A stretch of 64,000 nt of DNA from JAZDLX01 sp964538455. GTDB lineage: Bacteria; Electryoneota; Electryoneia; Electryoneales; Electryoneaceae. Below are positions 26,664 to 34,726 of this stretch, piece after piece (position 1 is the first letter of the stretch; each line of letters opens with the position of its first letter). The DNA lies in contig CAZIDZ010000003.1 of the NCBI GenBank assembly GCA_964538455.1, positions 1 to 64,000 on the forward strand, given 5' to 3'. Both the position numbers and the translations under genes were made by a program. Below the pieces are notes generated by a model, which saw only the letters and a program-made list of their open reading frames with translations, was not told the DNA's origin and did no database searches.

Positions 26664-27512
26664 ATGAGTACACGCATCAACCACAATGTTCTCGCTCTGA
26701 CAGCACAGCGGAACATTTGGAAGACGCAAAACGACCTGGACAACGCCCTTGTCAGGCTCAGTTCAGGTCTCCGGATCAACTATTCATGGGATGATCCGGC
26801 GGGATTGGCGATCAGCGAGCGATTCCGAGCTTTGATTGATTCAATGTCGGAAGCGGAGCGGAACGCCAACTATGACATCAACCTGATGGCGACGGCGGAA
26901 GGCGCATTGCAGACCATCGACGAAAAGATGGTCCGTCTGCGCTCACTTGCGATTCAGGCGTCGAACGGCGCTTTGACCTCCACGGATCGCCGGGCACTGG
27001 ACCAGGAATTCCAGTTGCTGCTTTCCGAGATCACGCGAATCGCGACGTCCGTCAACTACAACAACCTGAACCTGCTGGACGGCAGCCTTTCCGGCGCAGG
27101 CGACGAACACTCAGGCCTGAAGTTCCACGTTGGTGTGAACAACGTGTATGGGCAGGATTACTACTACGTAACCCTGCACGACATGCGCGCGAGCGCATTG
27201 GGGCTGACCGGAGTGAACGTCCTGGACACGCTGCACGCCCAGAACGCAATTCTTTCGATCGACAACGCGATTGAAATCAAGGACGGTGAGCGGACCCGAA
27301 TCGGCGCCTATGTCAGCCGACTCCAGGGCACGATCCAGAATCTCCAGATCGCCCGGGAAAACGCCGTTTCGTCCGAGTCGCAGATTCGTGACGCTGATGT
27401 GGCCGCTGAGATGAGCAACTTCGTCCGTGCACAGATTCTGATGCAGACGGGCGTCTCGATGCTGGCGCAAGCCAACATGGTCCCGCAGATCGTCGCGCAG
27501 CTGGTCGGCTAA
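26664..27512 (+). CDS. fliC: Flagellin
   Basis: This 282-residue flagellin starts INHNVLALTAQRNIWKTQND and carries the conserved N-terminal D0/D1 helices (RLSSGLRINYSWDDPAGLAI) and C-terminal D1/D0 (ARENAVSSESQIRDADVAAEM ending in an amphipathic QANMVPQIVAQLVG). The middle is minimal, so the filament surface domains D2/D3 are missing. An AGGAGG-type site precedes the ATG. It is about 65-70% alike by eye to the second flagellin 700 bp downstream, pointing to duplication, with a MerR-type gene between the two. Confidence 0.96.
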   Translation: MSTRINHNVLALTAQRNIWKTQNDLDNALVRLSSGLRINYSWDDPAGLAISERFRALIDSMSEAERNANYDINLMATAEGALQTIDEKMVRLRSLAIQASNGALTSTDRRALDQEFQLLLSEITRIATSVNYNNLNLLDGSLSGAGDEHSGLKFHVGVNNVYGQDYYYVTLHDMRASALGLTGVNVLDTLHAQNAILSIDNAIEIKDGERTRIGAYVSRLQGTIQNLQIARENAVSSESQIRDADVAAEMSNFVRAQILMQTGVSMLAQANMVPQIVAQLVG

Positions 27513-27570
27513 GAGTAAGCCATGGATTGCAACCGCCTGATGAAGGATCCGAAACATGGAGGCGCGACGC

Positions 27571-27954
27571 ATGAGTACGCCGACAGGACCTGGTAAGCTG
27601 TATAGCATCGGGCAGGTGCACGCGATCACGGGAATACCCAAGCCGACTCTGCGCTTCTGGGAGAAGGAATTTGCGGAATATCTGCAACCCCTTCGAACAC
27701 GGGGCAACCAGAGGCGGTACGACGAGAATGCGATCGACAAGATCAGTAAGATCAACAAACTCGTCCACAAAGAAGGGTATACGCTCGACGGTGCCAGACG
27801 CAAGCTTTCCGCCGAAGAGGCGGCCAAGGAAGCAGCGGAGGCCGCGCTTCCCGGCATCGACGAGCAGCATTTGCATCAACTCGCGGAAACTATGTCCGAC
27901 TATCTGCTTCGAAAACTGTTTGCCAGAACTCAATCGGGGGCTCCCTCGAATTGA
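27571..27954 (+). CDS. MerR-family transcriptional regulator
   Basis: The 127-residue protein has a MerR winged-helix domain at about residues 12-80: YSIGQVHAITGIPKPTLRFWEKEF followed by RRYDENAIDKISKINKLVHKEGYTLDGARR. The rest is a short acidic helical tail with no metal-binding cysteines, so it is likely one of the small MerR-like regulators with unknown signal. A GGAGG eight nt before the ATG decides the start over one five codons upstream. It sits between two flagellin genes, 58 bp after the first, suggesting a link to flagellin expression. Confidence 0.87.
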   Translation: MSTPTGPGKLYSIGQVHAITGIPKPTLRFWEKEFAEYLQPLRTRGNQRRYDENAIDKISKINKLVHKEGYTLDGARRKLSAEEAAKEAAEAALPGIDEQHLHQLAETMSDYLLRKLFARTQSGAPSN

Positions 27955-28244
27955 GTTCCAGGCGACGAAACCCGCTGCGACCCCGTCATCGCAGTAGGGG
28001 AGTGCCCGCATTCGGTGGGTGAGAGTAGGCCCTTGTTCTTTGACAAGCGTCTGTTGTCTGCTAGCTGACCGTTGGAGTACCTGGCTCATGGCGGTGAGGC
28101 TTCGGCGTCACCGCGACCACGCGGACCGCATGTCATCGCGTAGTACCAAACCAGCGGTATGTACGCAGACAACCTGCAAGAGCAACCTTCAGGGCTTCGG
28201 TGTCGGCTTGCCGGCACCACCCCACAAACGACGGAGGTACTTCT

Positions 28245-29078
28245 ATGAGTACCAGAATCAACCATAACATCCTCGCGTTGACAGCGCAGAGGAACATCTG
28301 GAAGACTCAGAGTGACCTGGACACTGCTGTAACCAGGCTCTCTTCGGGTCTCCGGGTCAACTACGCCTGGGATGACCCCGCCGGCCTTGCGGTCAGTGAG
28401 CGTTTTCGAGCTCAGATCGCGTCTATGAACGAGGCTGAACGAAACGCTAACTACGATGTGAACCTGCTGGCTACGGCGGAAGGCGCACTCCAGACAATCG
28501 ACAACACTCTCACTCGTATGCGTGCCCTGGCGATCCAGGCGTCCAACGGCGCTCTGGCGTCGCAGGACCGTGCGTCGCTGGATCTCGAATTCCAGCAACT
28601 CGCGTCCGAGATTACGCGTATCGCGCAGACCACGAACTACAACGGTCTGCATCTGATCGATGGAACGTACTCGACGAACGGCATCAAGTTCCACATCGGA
28701 ACTTACAACGTCAGCGGTCAGGACTACTACTACGTCACGATGAGTGACATGAGTGCTTCGGCACTCGGACTCAGTGGCCTGAACCTGTTGACAACGCTGG
28801 CCGCCCAGAACACCATCGCCAGCATCGATGCAGCGATCAACCTCAAGGACACCGAGCGCACGAGGATCGGTTCGCAGGTCAGTCGACTGCAGAACACGAT
28901 CGAAAACCTGCAAATTGCACGGGAAAACGCAACGTCATCCGAATCGCAGATTCGTGATGCCGACATCGCGTCCGAGATGAGTAGCTTTGTTCGGTCGCAG
29001 CTCCTGATGCAGACTGGTATCTCCATGCTGTCGCAGGCCAACATGATTCCGCAGATCGTTGCGGGTCTTGTTGGGTAA
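28245..29078 (+). CDS. fliC: Flagellin (second copy)
   Basis: A 277-residue paralogue of the upstream flagellin with the same short, D0/D1-only design (INHNILALTAQRNIWKTQSD, RLSSGLRVNYAWDDPAGLAV, C-terminal QANMIPQIVAGLVG). Differences are concentrated in the middle (residues ~130-190), as expected for surface-exposed parts. GGAGGT lies 7 nt before the ATG. No sigma-28 site is obvious in the 290 bp upstream, so it may be transcribed with the first flagellin and the MerR gene or from a different promoter. A strong terminator follows about 50 bp downstream. Confidence 0.96.
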   Translation: MSTRINHNILALTAQRNIWKTQSDLDTAVTRLSSGLRVNYAWDDPAGLAVSERFRAQIASMNEAERNANYDVNLLATAEGALQTIDNTLTRMRALAIQASNGALASQDRASLDLEFQQLASEITRIAQTTNYNGLHLIDGTYSTNGIKFHIGTYNVSGQDYYYVTMSDMSASALGLSGLNLLTTLAAQNTIASIDAAINLKDTERTRIGSQVSRLQNTIENLQIARENATSSESQIRDADIASEMSSFVRSQLLMQTGISMLSQANMIPQIVAGLVG

Positions 29079-29127
29079 GTAGCAGGGAGAACCGCCTTGC
29101 AAAGGAACCGAATGCGTGTGCGAAAAG

Positions 29128-29165
29128 CCGCCCATGTCTTTTTGAGACATGGGCGGTTTTCTTTT
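29128..29165 (+). terminator. Intrinsic terminator after the flagellin cluster
   Basis: A 12-bp perfect stem (CCGCCCATGTCT / AGACATGGGCGG) with a 5-nt loop is followed by TTTTCTTTT. Placed 50 bp after the second flagellin stop. Confidence 0.92.
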
Positions 29166-29425
29166 AGGTGGAATGGAAGCCATTATCGCTGAAGGCTGTA
29201 CGACCTGCCGGGAGGAATGCAGAATACGCCTCTTTGGAAGCGTGAAACGCACGCCCTCTTGAAATCATTCTGAACAGCCGGCGGGAGGCTGGCACCCGAA
29301 TCCTGTCCTGTCCTGAATCGCTTCATTGCATCCAGCGCAATAGGGGAGAAAACATCTATCCTTCCCATAGAGTAACTCAACTTATTGCGATTTCAGGATT
29401 TAAGCGAGTTCTTCCCAGGGCCGGG
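29166..29425. other. Convergent intergenic region, nothing recognised
   Basis: Between the flagellin terminator and the end of the leftward stressosome operon there is no credible gene, repeat or second terminator. The 3' end of the receiver gene's mRNA must lie here. Confidence 0.5.
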
Positions 29426-29827
29426 TCACATTTCGGGGATATCGAGAGGGGCGGGCACAAGCTTTTTGATCAGTTTGAACAGGTCGGCCAGATTAAACGG
29501 TTTTTCCAGATAGGCGTCCGGTTTCGCGCTGGATTCTTCGACCAGGGTGTGCAAGTGAGCGTATCCGGTGATGAGGAAAACCGGGACATCGGGGGAGTGG
29601 CTTTTAATCTTGCCCATCAATTGCACCCCGTTTATGCCGGGCATGAAAATGTCTGAGATAACGAGGTCGATTTTCCCGTCGCGGTCGAGGAACAGCGCCC
29701 ACGCTTTTTCGCCGTCCTCGGCGCTCAGAACGTCTGCACCGATCATCTCCAATCCCTGCTGAAAGAGGAAAAGGAGATCGGGCTCATCCTCGGCGACCAG
29801 CACGACGGGTTTGTACTTCACCGACAT
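29426..29827 (-). CDS. CheY-like single-domain response regulator
   Basis: A 133-residue stand-alone receiver domain with the acidic pair in VAEDEPD, phospho-acceptor Asp59 in VISDIFMPG, the switch Thr in FLITGYAH and the conserved Lys in YLEKPF. No output domain. GAGGAGAGA precedes the ATG. It is the last gene of the leftward stressosome run, 71 bp after the DHp protein, which is its likely phosphodonor or regulator. Its target is unknown. Confidence 0.93.
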   Translation of the reverse strand: MSVKYKPVVLVAEDEPDLLFLFQQGLEMIGADVLSAEDGEKAWALFLDRDGKIDLVISDIFMPGINGVQLMGKIKSHSPDVPVFLITGYAHLHTLVEESSAKPDAYLEKPFNLADLFKLIKKLVPAPLDIPEM

Positions 29828-29898
29828 TCTCTCTCCTCGTTCGTCCAGTGTACCTCGGGGGGTGTTTCATATGGATTCCGGAAGAGCACGCAAGCAAT

Positions 29899-30429
29899 TC
29901 ACTTGCGTGGAGGAGGTGATTCGGGATCCAGATCCAGCATACTCCAATTAATATAACTCTTTGGCAGCAGATTCTCATATTGCTTGATTTTCATGATCAC
30001 ATCATGGATTCGATCGGCGGCGCGGATGATACGCTCCATCTGTTCGTCGATCTCCTTGCGCGTCGTTTTCTTTTTCATCCGGATCATGTCCAGGGCGCCG
30101 AAGATGATCGCGAGCGGGTTGTTGATTTCGTGGTTGTAGGTGACGACGATGTTGCCGATCGCAGCGGTGCGGGCGGCCCGGATGCGCGCGGCTTCACTCG
30201 TCTTCAGGTCAGCGAGCGCCTTGGAAAGTTCGTTGTTTTTCTGCTCAAGCTGCTGCTGATGACGGCGAAGATCCGCATTCTTGTTGTCGATTTCGTTGTA
30301 GAGAGCCAGTGTTCCGCGAGTCGTCTCTTCCAGCTCCTCGCGCATCTCGCGAAGCTCCCTTTGAAGACGCTTCAGCTCGCTGCGAAGGTGTGTTACGTCT
30401 TTCGGATCAGCGCTTTTCGATGGACTCAT
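29899..30429 (-). CDS. Coiled-coil/HisKA protein lacking the kinase ATPase domain
   Basis: The 176-residue protein has a long charged coiled coil (about residues 10-85) leading into a DHp/HisKA-like helix with the H-box AIGNIVVTYNHEINNPLAIIFG (His100) and a second helix to about 155. It stops there: no N, G1, F or G2 boxes of a histidine kinase ATPase follow. It overlaps the upstream RsbT-RsbX-like gene by 4 bp, so the two are coupled. It may act as a phosphotransfer protein or be phosphorylated in trans by a HATPase-bearing partner in this operon; that is inference. Confidence 0.8.
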   Translation of the reverse strand: MSPSKSADPKDVTHLRSELKRLQRELREMREELEETTRGTLALYNEIDNKNADLRRHQQQLEQKNNELSKALADLKTSEAARIRAARTAAIGNIVVTYNHEINNPLAIIFGALDMIRMKKKTTRKEIDEQMERIIRAADRIHDVIMKIKQYENLLPKSYINWSMLDLDPESPPPRK

Positions 30430-31493
30430 ACCAACGATTTTCCCACAAGTACCGAACAGTCATCCTTGGGACGAGCGGCATAATCGACCAGCCGTCTCCC
30501 CAGCCTGTGGGGAGTGCACGATGAGATATCCTTCAGCGCATCCGTCCAGTTCCGGACGAGGCCGTCCGTGGACAGCATCAGCCAATCGCCCGGATACCAG
30601 GGATACCGCAGCGTCTTGAAATTGCCGAGGTGGACCCCCAACGTGCCGTTGAAATTGGCGAACACCTGCTGATCGACCTGGTCCATTTTTGAGGTGCGGA
30701 AACGACGCCCCATGACATTTCCGACACCCAGCCATTCGACCGTTTCACTGTTGGGAACCAGCCTCGCCAAAGATACGGCGGCTCCGCGAGTTTTCTTCAG
30801 CCGTTCGTGAATGATTCCAATCAATTCGTCCAGCATCAGCCTGTGGTTTGCGTGCACGACCTCGAGCACCGTCCGCGACGCCAGAGCAGCGCTGGACCCA
30901 TGTCCAAGCCCATCCGCGAGCACCAGCAGCGTACCCTCACGGTTGCGAACGACCGTCCCCTGGTCGCCGCTCTCGGATTCCCCCGGATGTGGTTTGCTGT
31001 ATAGCGAAAACGTCCAACGGTCGGGCTTGAGCGGAGTCGAAGAGAACCGTTTTGATACCCGCAAATGGCTTCCCTGCGGACCCGACGAGATCAGCTTCAC
31101 GCGCTCCGCCAACCTGCGCACCGAAGGCAAACCGCCGCCGAGACTGCCAGTCGTCGAAAATCCATCCCCGAGCGCTCGTTGAAAATCGTCGAATCCCGGA
31201 CCCTGATCGACGACATCAAGGTTGATAATTAGTTGATTATCATCGAGATCGTGGCTGATTTCCACATAGCCTCTGGCGCCGCCGTGAGCGAGCACGTTGG
31301 TCACCAGCTCCCGAACGATGATATCGAGTTCATCGCGGTCGCGCAGGGAGATGCCGAGCAGCTCCGCCCGGCCGAGTACCGTGTTGCGAACGGCGTAGAG
31401 ACTGTACTCGTCCTCGATCCGAACCCGGGTTCGTTGAAGGTGGTCCTCCTGGGAGGATCGGGGTGTCTCGTTCCGTTCGCCTTCCAACGCCAT
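30426..31493 (-). CDS. RsbT-like HATPase fused to RsbX-like PP2C phosphatase
   Basis: The first ~145 residues form an RsbT/RsbW-type GHKL ATPase with N-box DIIVRELVTNVLAHGG, G1 DVVDQGPGFDD and G2 LGGGLPSVRRLAE. The last ~190 form a small PP2C phosphatase with LLVLADGLGHGSSAA, LMLSTDGLV and DDCSVLV, like RsbX. In Bacillus, RsbT phosphorylates RsbS/RsbR and RsbX removes those phosphates as separate proteins; here both activities may be joined in one 355-residue chain. GAGGGAG precedes the ATG by 7 nt. It lies 67 bp after the rsbR-like gene and overlaps the DHp gene. Confidence 0.86.
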   Translation of the reverse strand: MALEGERNETPRSSQEDHLQRTRVRIEDEYSLYAVRNTVLGRAELLGISLRDRDELDIIVRELVTNVLAHGGARGYVEISHDLDDNQLIINLDVVDQGPGFDDFQRALGDGFSTTGSLGGGLPSVRRLAERVKLISSGPQGSHLRVSKRFSSTPLKPDRWTFSLYSKPHPGESESGDQGTVVRNREGTLLVLADGLGHGSSAALASRTVLEVVHANHRLMLDELIGIIHERLKKTRGAAVSLARLVPNSETVEWLGVGNVMGRRFRTSKMDQVDQQVFANFNGTLGVHLGNFKTLRYPWYPGDWLMLSTDGLVRNWTDALKDISSCTPHRLGRRLVDYAARPKDDCSVLVGKSLV

Positions 31494-31560
31494 GCACAGG
31501 CTCCCTCACCGGAGGGCGGGCTCCCAACCATCGATGGAAGCGGGAGGGAAAGCGGCCGGT

Positions 31561-32547
31561 CTATTTGACCGGTACTATCGCCTTTCCAGTGAATTCAAGC
31601 GCGGACGCGATTCCACGCGCAAGGTTGCTTTTCGTCCCAATGTCGGAGAGATTCACTCCCAGATGAACGAGCGTCTGGGCTATTTCCGGATTGATACCGG
31701 TGAGGATCGTCCTCGCCCCCAGCAGGCGTGCCGCGCTCACCGTTTTGATCAGGTGGCTGGCAACAAGGGTGTCGATTACCGGGACCCCTGTAATATCGAT
31801 AATAATCACACGCGATCCCGTTTCGCCGATTTTGACCAGGATATTCTCCATGATCTGCTGGGCACGGGCCGAATCCACACTGCCGATCAGCGGAAGCACC
31901 AGAACCTGGTCCCAGATCTGGATCACAGGCGTTGAGAGCTCCAGCACCACCTGCTGCTGATCGCGCAGCCGCTGAATCATCTCCTGCTGTTTCTCCACGT
32001 TCCTCAGGTTCTCGAGGCCGGCGGCGATCTGCGTCGCAAACAGCTCCAGCGGCAGCAGGGTTTCCGCCGTGGGGCGCCTCTGGTCCTCCGGATCGTCGAC
32101 GCTGATCAGGCCGATGATCTTGCCGTCAGGGTCGTAGAGCGGGATGAAGAGGAAATCATCGGGGTGCCAGGCCTGTTTCGCCTTGGCCGCCGCGGTCGGT
32201 TTCCGCTTGCTCTGCAGGCCTTCGATGTCCGCCTGATCGTGGGGGATGTAATAGGAGCGCCCGATGCGGAATTTGGAGCTCAGGCTTTTCTCCATGCTTG
32301 ACAGCGAGCTCCGCGGCATCTTATGCAGCTTTTCGATTTCCTTGTCGCTGAGCCCCCCGAAACCCATCCGGTTGAACGTATCGTCCGCCTCGAGGATCGA
32401 CACGACGGAGCGCTGAAAGACACTGTGCTTGACGACGGACTCCGCCGTCAGTTGGCAGACATCATGTACATTCTTCAGCCGCAGCATCCCCGCAGTGGTG
32501 GTGATCAACTCGGCGAGTTGCTTCTTGTCAAAAGTCTGTTCCGCCAT
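31561..32547 (-). CDS. RsbR-like stressosome protein (GAF-type sensor plus STAS)
   Basis: This 328-residue protein has an N-terminal GAF-like sensory region (about residues 20-195, with FLFIPLYDPDGKIIGLISVDDP), a linker helix, and a C-terminal STAS domain (about 215-325). The STAS part follows RsbR closely: WDQVLVLPLIGSVDSARAQQ and IIDITGVPVIDTLVASHL, then GINPEIAQTLVHLG. The IDT threonine matches the main RsbR phosphosite; the other site appears to be Ser (VDS) rather than Thr. RsbR paralogues build the stressosome shell with RsbS. The ATG is favoured over a GTG at 32577 because of a GGGAG nine nt upstream. Confidence 0.9.
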   Translation of the reverse strand: MAEQTFDKKQLAELITTTAGMLRLKNVHDVCQLTAESVVKHSVFQRSVVSILEADDTFNRMGFGGLSDKEIEKLHKMPRSSLSSMEKSLSSKFRIGRSYYIPHDQADIEGLQSKRKPTAAAKAKQAWHPDDFLFIPLYDPDGKIIGLISVDDPEDQRRPTAETLLPLELFATQIAAGLENLRNVEKQQEMIQRLRDQQQVVLELSTPVIQIWDQVLVLPLIGSVDSARAQQIMENILVKIGETGSRVIIIDITGVPVIDTLVASHLIKTVSAARLLGARTILTGINPEIAQTLVHLGVNLSDIGTKSNLARGIASALEFTGKAIVPVK

Positions 32548-32564
32548 TTCCTGTGTCTCCCGGT

Positions 32565-32969
32565 CTACTTCTGCCACTTCACGACTGTCACTGTGGTCCC
32601 TTTGCCGACAATCGACTCGATGTTGAATTCATCCATCAGTTTTTTTGAGCCGGGAAGGCCCAATCCCATCCCGCGGTGGGAGGTCCAGCCTTCTCCGAGG
32701 GCCGCGTCGAGGTTGTCGATTCCCGGGCCTTTATCGATGAAGGTCATCTTCAGTCCAAGATGCCCTTCGTGGTTCTCGATTACACCAATGATCACTTCAC
32801 CCTTTTTCGCATACTCAAAAATGTTGCGCGCGAGTTCGCTGGCGGTTGTTGTGATCCTCGTCTGGTCAACCAGGTTGAACCCCAGCTCGCGCGCCAGTTC
32901 ACGGCTGGAGCGCCGGCAGAGCACAATGTCGTGTTCGTTCGAAATCGATATGTGTCGGGTTCGCTCCAT
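32565..32969 (-). CDS. rsbT: RsbT serine kinase (stressosome switch)
   Basis: A 134-residue GHKL-fold serine/threonine kinase with TTASELARNIFEYAKKGEV (N-box), TFIDKGPGIDN (G1) and RGMGLGLPGSKKLMDEF (G2), at normal RsbT length. RsbT phosphorylates STAS proteins RsbR and RsbS, then leaves the complex to activate an output protein. The ATG at MERTRHISI starts 34 bp after rsbS; upstream in-frame sequence overlaps rsbS and is not RsbT-like. No rsbU, rsbV, rsbW or sigB is nearby, so the usual target is absent locally. Confidence 0.93.
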   Translation of the reverse strand: MERTRHISISNEHDIVLCRRSSRELARELGFNLVDQTRITTTASELARNIFEYAKKGEVIIGVIENHEGHLGLKMTFIDKGPGIDNLDAALGEGWTSHRGMGLGLPGSKKLMDEFNIESIVGKGTTVTVVKWQK

Positions 32970-33003
32970 TCTTCGACTCTTCAGCAGGCTTGCATTCTTG
33001 CGT

Positions 33004-33360
33004 TCACAGGAGCGATTCGAGCAACTCAATACCGCTTTCCATGTCGAGCGCGGTATAGATATTGTCCAATCGGAGGCCCAGTTCGACAAGTGTAAGTGCC
33101 ACCGGAGGTTGCATGCCGGTGAGAACGACACGGGCGTCCATCAGCTCCGCCATCTGTGCCGTATCGCCGAGCAGCCTGCCCAGGTAGCTGTCGACCAGGT
33201 CGAGCACCGAAATGTCAATGATGACGCCGCGGGCACCCGTCTGCTCGATGCGGATCAGGATGTCGCGTTGGAGGCGGGCAGCAGCGTTGTCGTCCAGGTC
33301 GACCTGGATCGGAACGATCAAGTAATTCTTGATCTTAAGAATAGGGACTCGGATCTCCAT
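33004..33360 (-). CDS. rsbS: RsbS STAS-domain stressosome scaffold
   Basis: A 118-residue single STAS domain matching RsbS in length and motifs: VPILKIKNYLIVPIQVDLDD, GVIIDISVLDLVDSYLGRLL and VVLTGMQPPVALTLVELG. Ser58 in VDSY corresponds to the serine phosphorylated by RsbT. RsbS is the non-sensing core of the stressosome and holds RsbT inactive. It is the first gene of the leftward operon and follows DusB by about 80 bp. Confidence 0.93.
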   Translation of the reverse strand: MEIRVPILKIKNYLIVPIQVDLDDNAAARLQRDILIRIEQTGARGVIIDISVLDLVDSYLGRLLGDTAQMAELMDARVVLTGMQPPVALTLVELGLRLDNIYTALDMESGIELLESLL

Positions 33361-33441
33361 GATCTCCTCGTGTTGCGTTCACCGAGTTCAGGGAAGGTAG
33401 TCACGGAAAGGGAATCGGGGCAATTAACGAGGGACAGCCTG

Positions 33442-34467
33442 TCAAACCTTTGACTGCCGGGCGGGCGGGGCCTCCAGAATCGCAAGGTTCTCGTCTCCAC
33501 GTCCAAATGTTTCCAGAATCGCCGCGGTCTCGCGGACCGATTCCGTTTCGATCATCCGCATCCAGGTCTGTTTGCTGTCCAGGTAGCCTTTGATGTAATG
33601 GCGTACAACCTTGCGCATCTCCAGCACTCCCCGGCGCTCACCTTTCATTTGCACATTCGCCTGCAGGTGCTCCAGCGCCACCCTCGCGCGTTGCTCGCGG
33701 GTGGGGGGAGGGTCGATCGGATCTCCGCGGAGTGCCTGGACGCAGCGCTGCAGCATCCACGGGTTCCCGATCGCGCCGCGGGCGACCATCACTCCGGCGA
33801 CGCCGGCGTGGGCGACCATCCGCAGCGCATCCCGTTCCGTCCAGATATCGCCGTTGCCCATAACGGGAACGGGCAACCTGCTCGCTGCGGCCGACAACGC
33901 GTCCCAATCGGCGGGAACCCGCGGGCGGTCGGCCTTGAGACGGGCATGGATCGAAACCTGCTCGGCGCCCGCTTCGATGCATCTTCCGGCGACTTCGATG
34001 ACCTCGGATTTGTCCGCAATGCCGAGACGGGTTTTGATCGTCACCGGAAGCCCGTCCGCGTTGTCCACCATCCGTTTGACCGCATCCGCGGCGATATCCG
34101 GAACCGCCATCATCCCGCAGCCCGCTCCCCGGCTGGCGACCTTGCGCACCGGACAGCCCATATTCAAATCGATTCCGTCCGGGCGATGGCGCTGCACCAC
34201 GGCGCGTGTCGCTTCCCCGAGCGCCTCCGAATCGCTGTCGTACAGCTGCACGACAAGGGGGCGTTCCATCTCCTGGAATTCCACCATGGACCAGACGCTC
34301 TTCGCCCCGTGCAGCAGCCCCCGCGCGTTCGCAAATTCCGTGAAGAGAACAACATCGGGTGAGATGCGCCGCACAACAGGCCGCCACGCGCGGTCGGTAA
34401 TCGCCTCCATCGGGGCGAGCGCAACCAGGCCGTCACGCTCGAACCAGCGTTTGAGACTGTCTGTCAT
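33442..34467 (-). CDS. dusB: tRNA-dihydrouridine synthase
   Basis: Dus enzymes reduce specific uridines in tRNA with FMN and NADPH. The 341-residue protein begins LVALAPMEAITDRAWRPVV and has the DLNMGCPVRKVASRGAGCGM active-site region with the catalytic Cys, TIKTRLG, the SIHARLKAD segment, and MGNGDIWTE / GVMVARGAIGNPW of the TIM barrel. The ATG chosen begins the homologous region; the frame is open a further 68 codons without likeness to the family. A divergent SPOR gene lies to the right. Confidence 0.9.
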   Translation of the reverse strand: MTDSLKRWFERDGLVALAPMEAITDRAWRPVVRRISPDVVLFTEFANARGLLHGAKSVWSMVEFQEMERPLVVQLYDSDSEALGEATRAVVQRHRPDGIDLNMGCPVRKVASRGAGCGMMAVPDIAADAVKRMVDNADGLPVTIKTRLGIADKSEVIEVAGRCIEAGAEQVSIHARLKADRPRVPADWDALSAAASRLPVPVMGNGDIWTERDALRMVAHAGVAGVMVARGAIGNPWMLQRCVQALRGDPIDPPPTREQRARVALEHLQANVQMKGERRGVLEMRKVVRHYIKGYLDSKQTWMRMIETESVRETAAILETFGRGDENLAILEAPPARQSKV

Positions 34468-34726
34468 GTTCAGGTTCTCAGCCCTTCCGAAGTTCTTGAA
34501 CCGGCGATCGTTGGATTCAAAATTCGCCGTCTCCGGGATGAAGGTAGGGGGTGGAATCGGTTCTCTTGCGCCGCTCGAGGTGCTCCGGGAGAAAAGCGGG
34601 AGAATGAATCGCAAAGCGGCGTGAACCCGCTTGTCCTGCTTTGCCGGACTCTTCAATAGCGTCATCCGCATGTGAGCCTTATATTTGACGCGATAGCTAC
34701 AGTGTTCCGTTCACAGAGGCATATTT

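Noticed and set aside
28041..28067. TTGACA upstream of the second flagellin as a -35 box
   Set aside because: No acceptable -10 at 16-18 nt (TAGCTG is poor) and no sigma-28 or sigma-54 pattern nearby.
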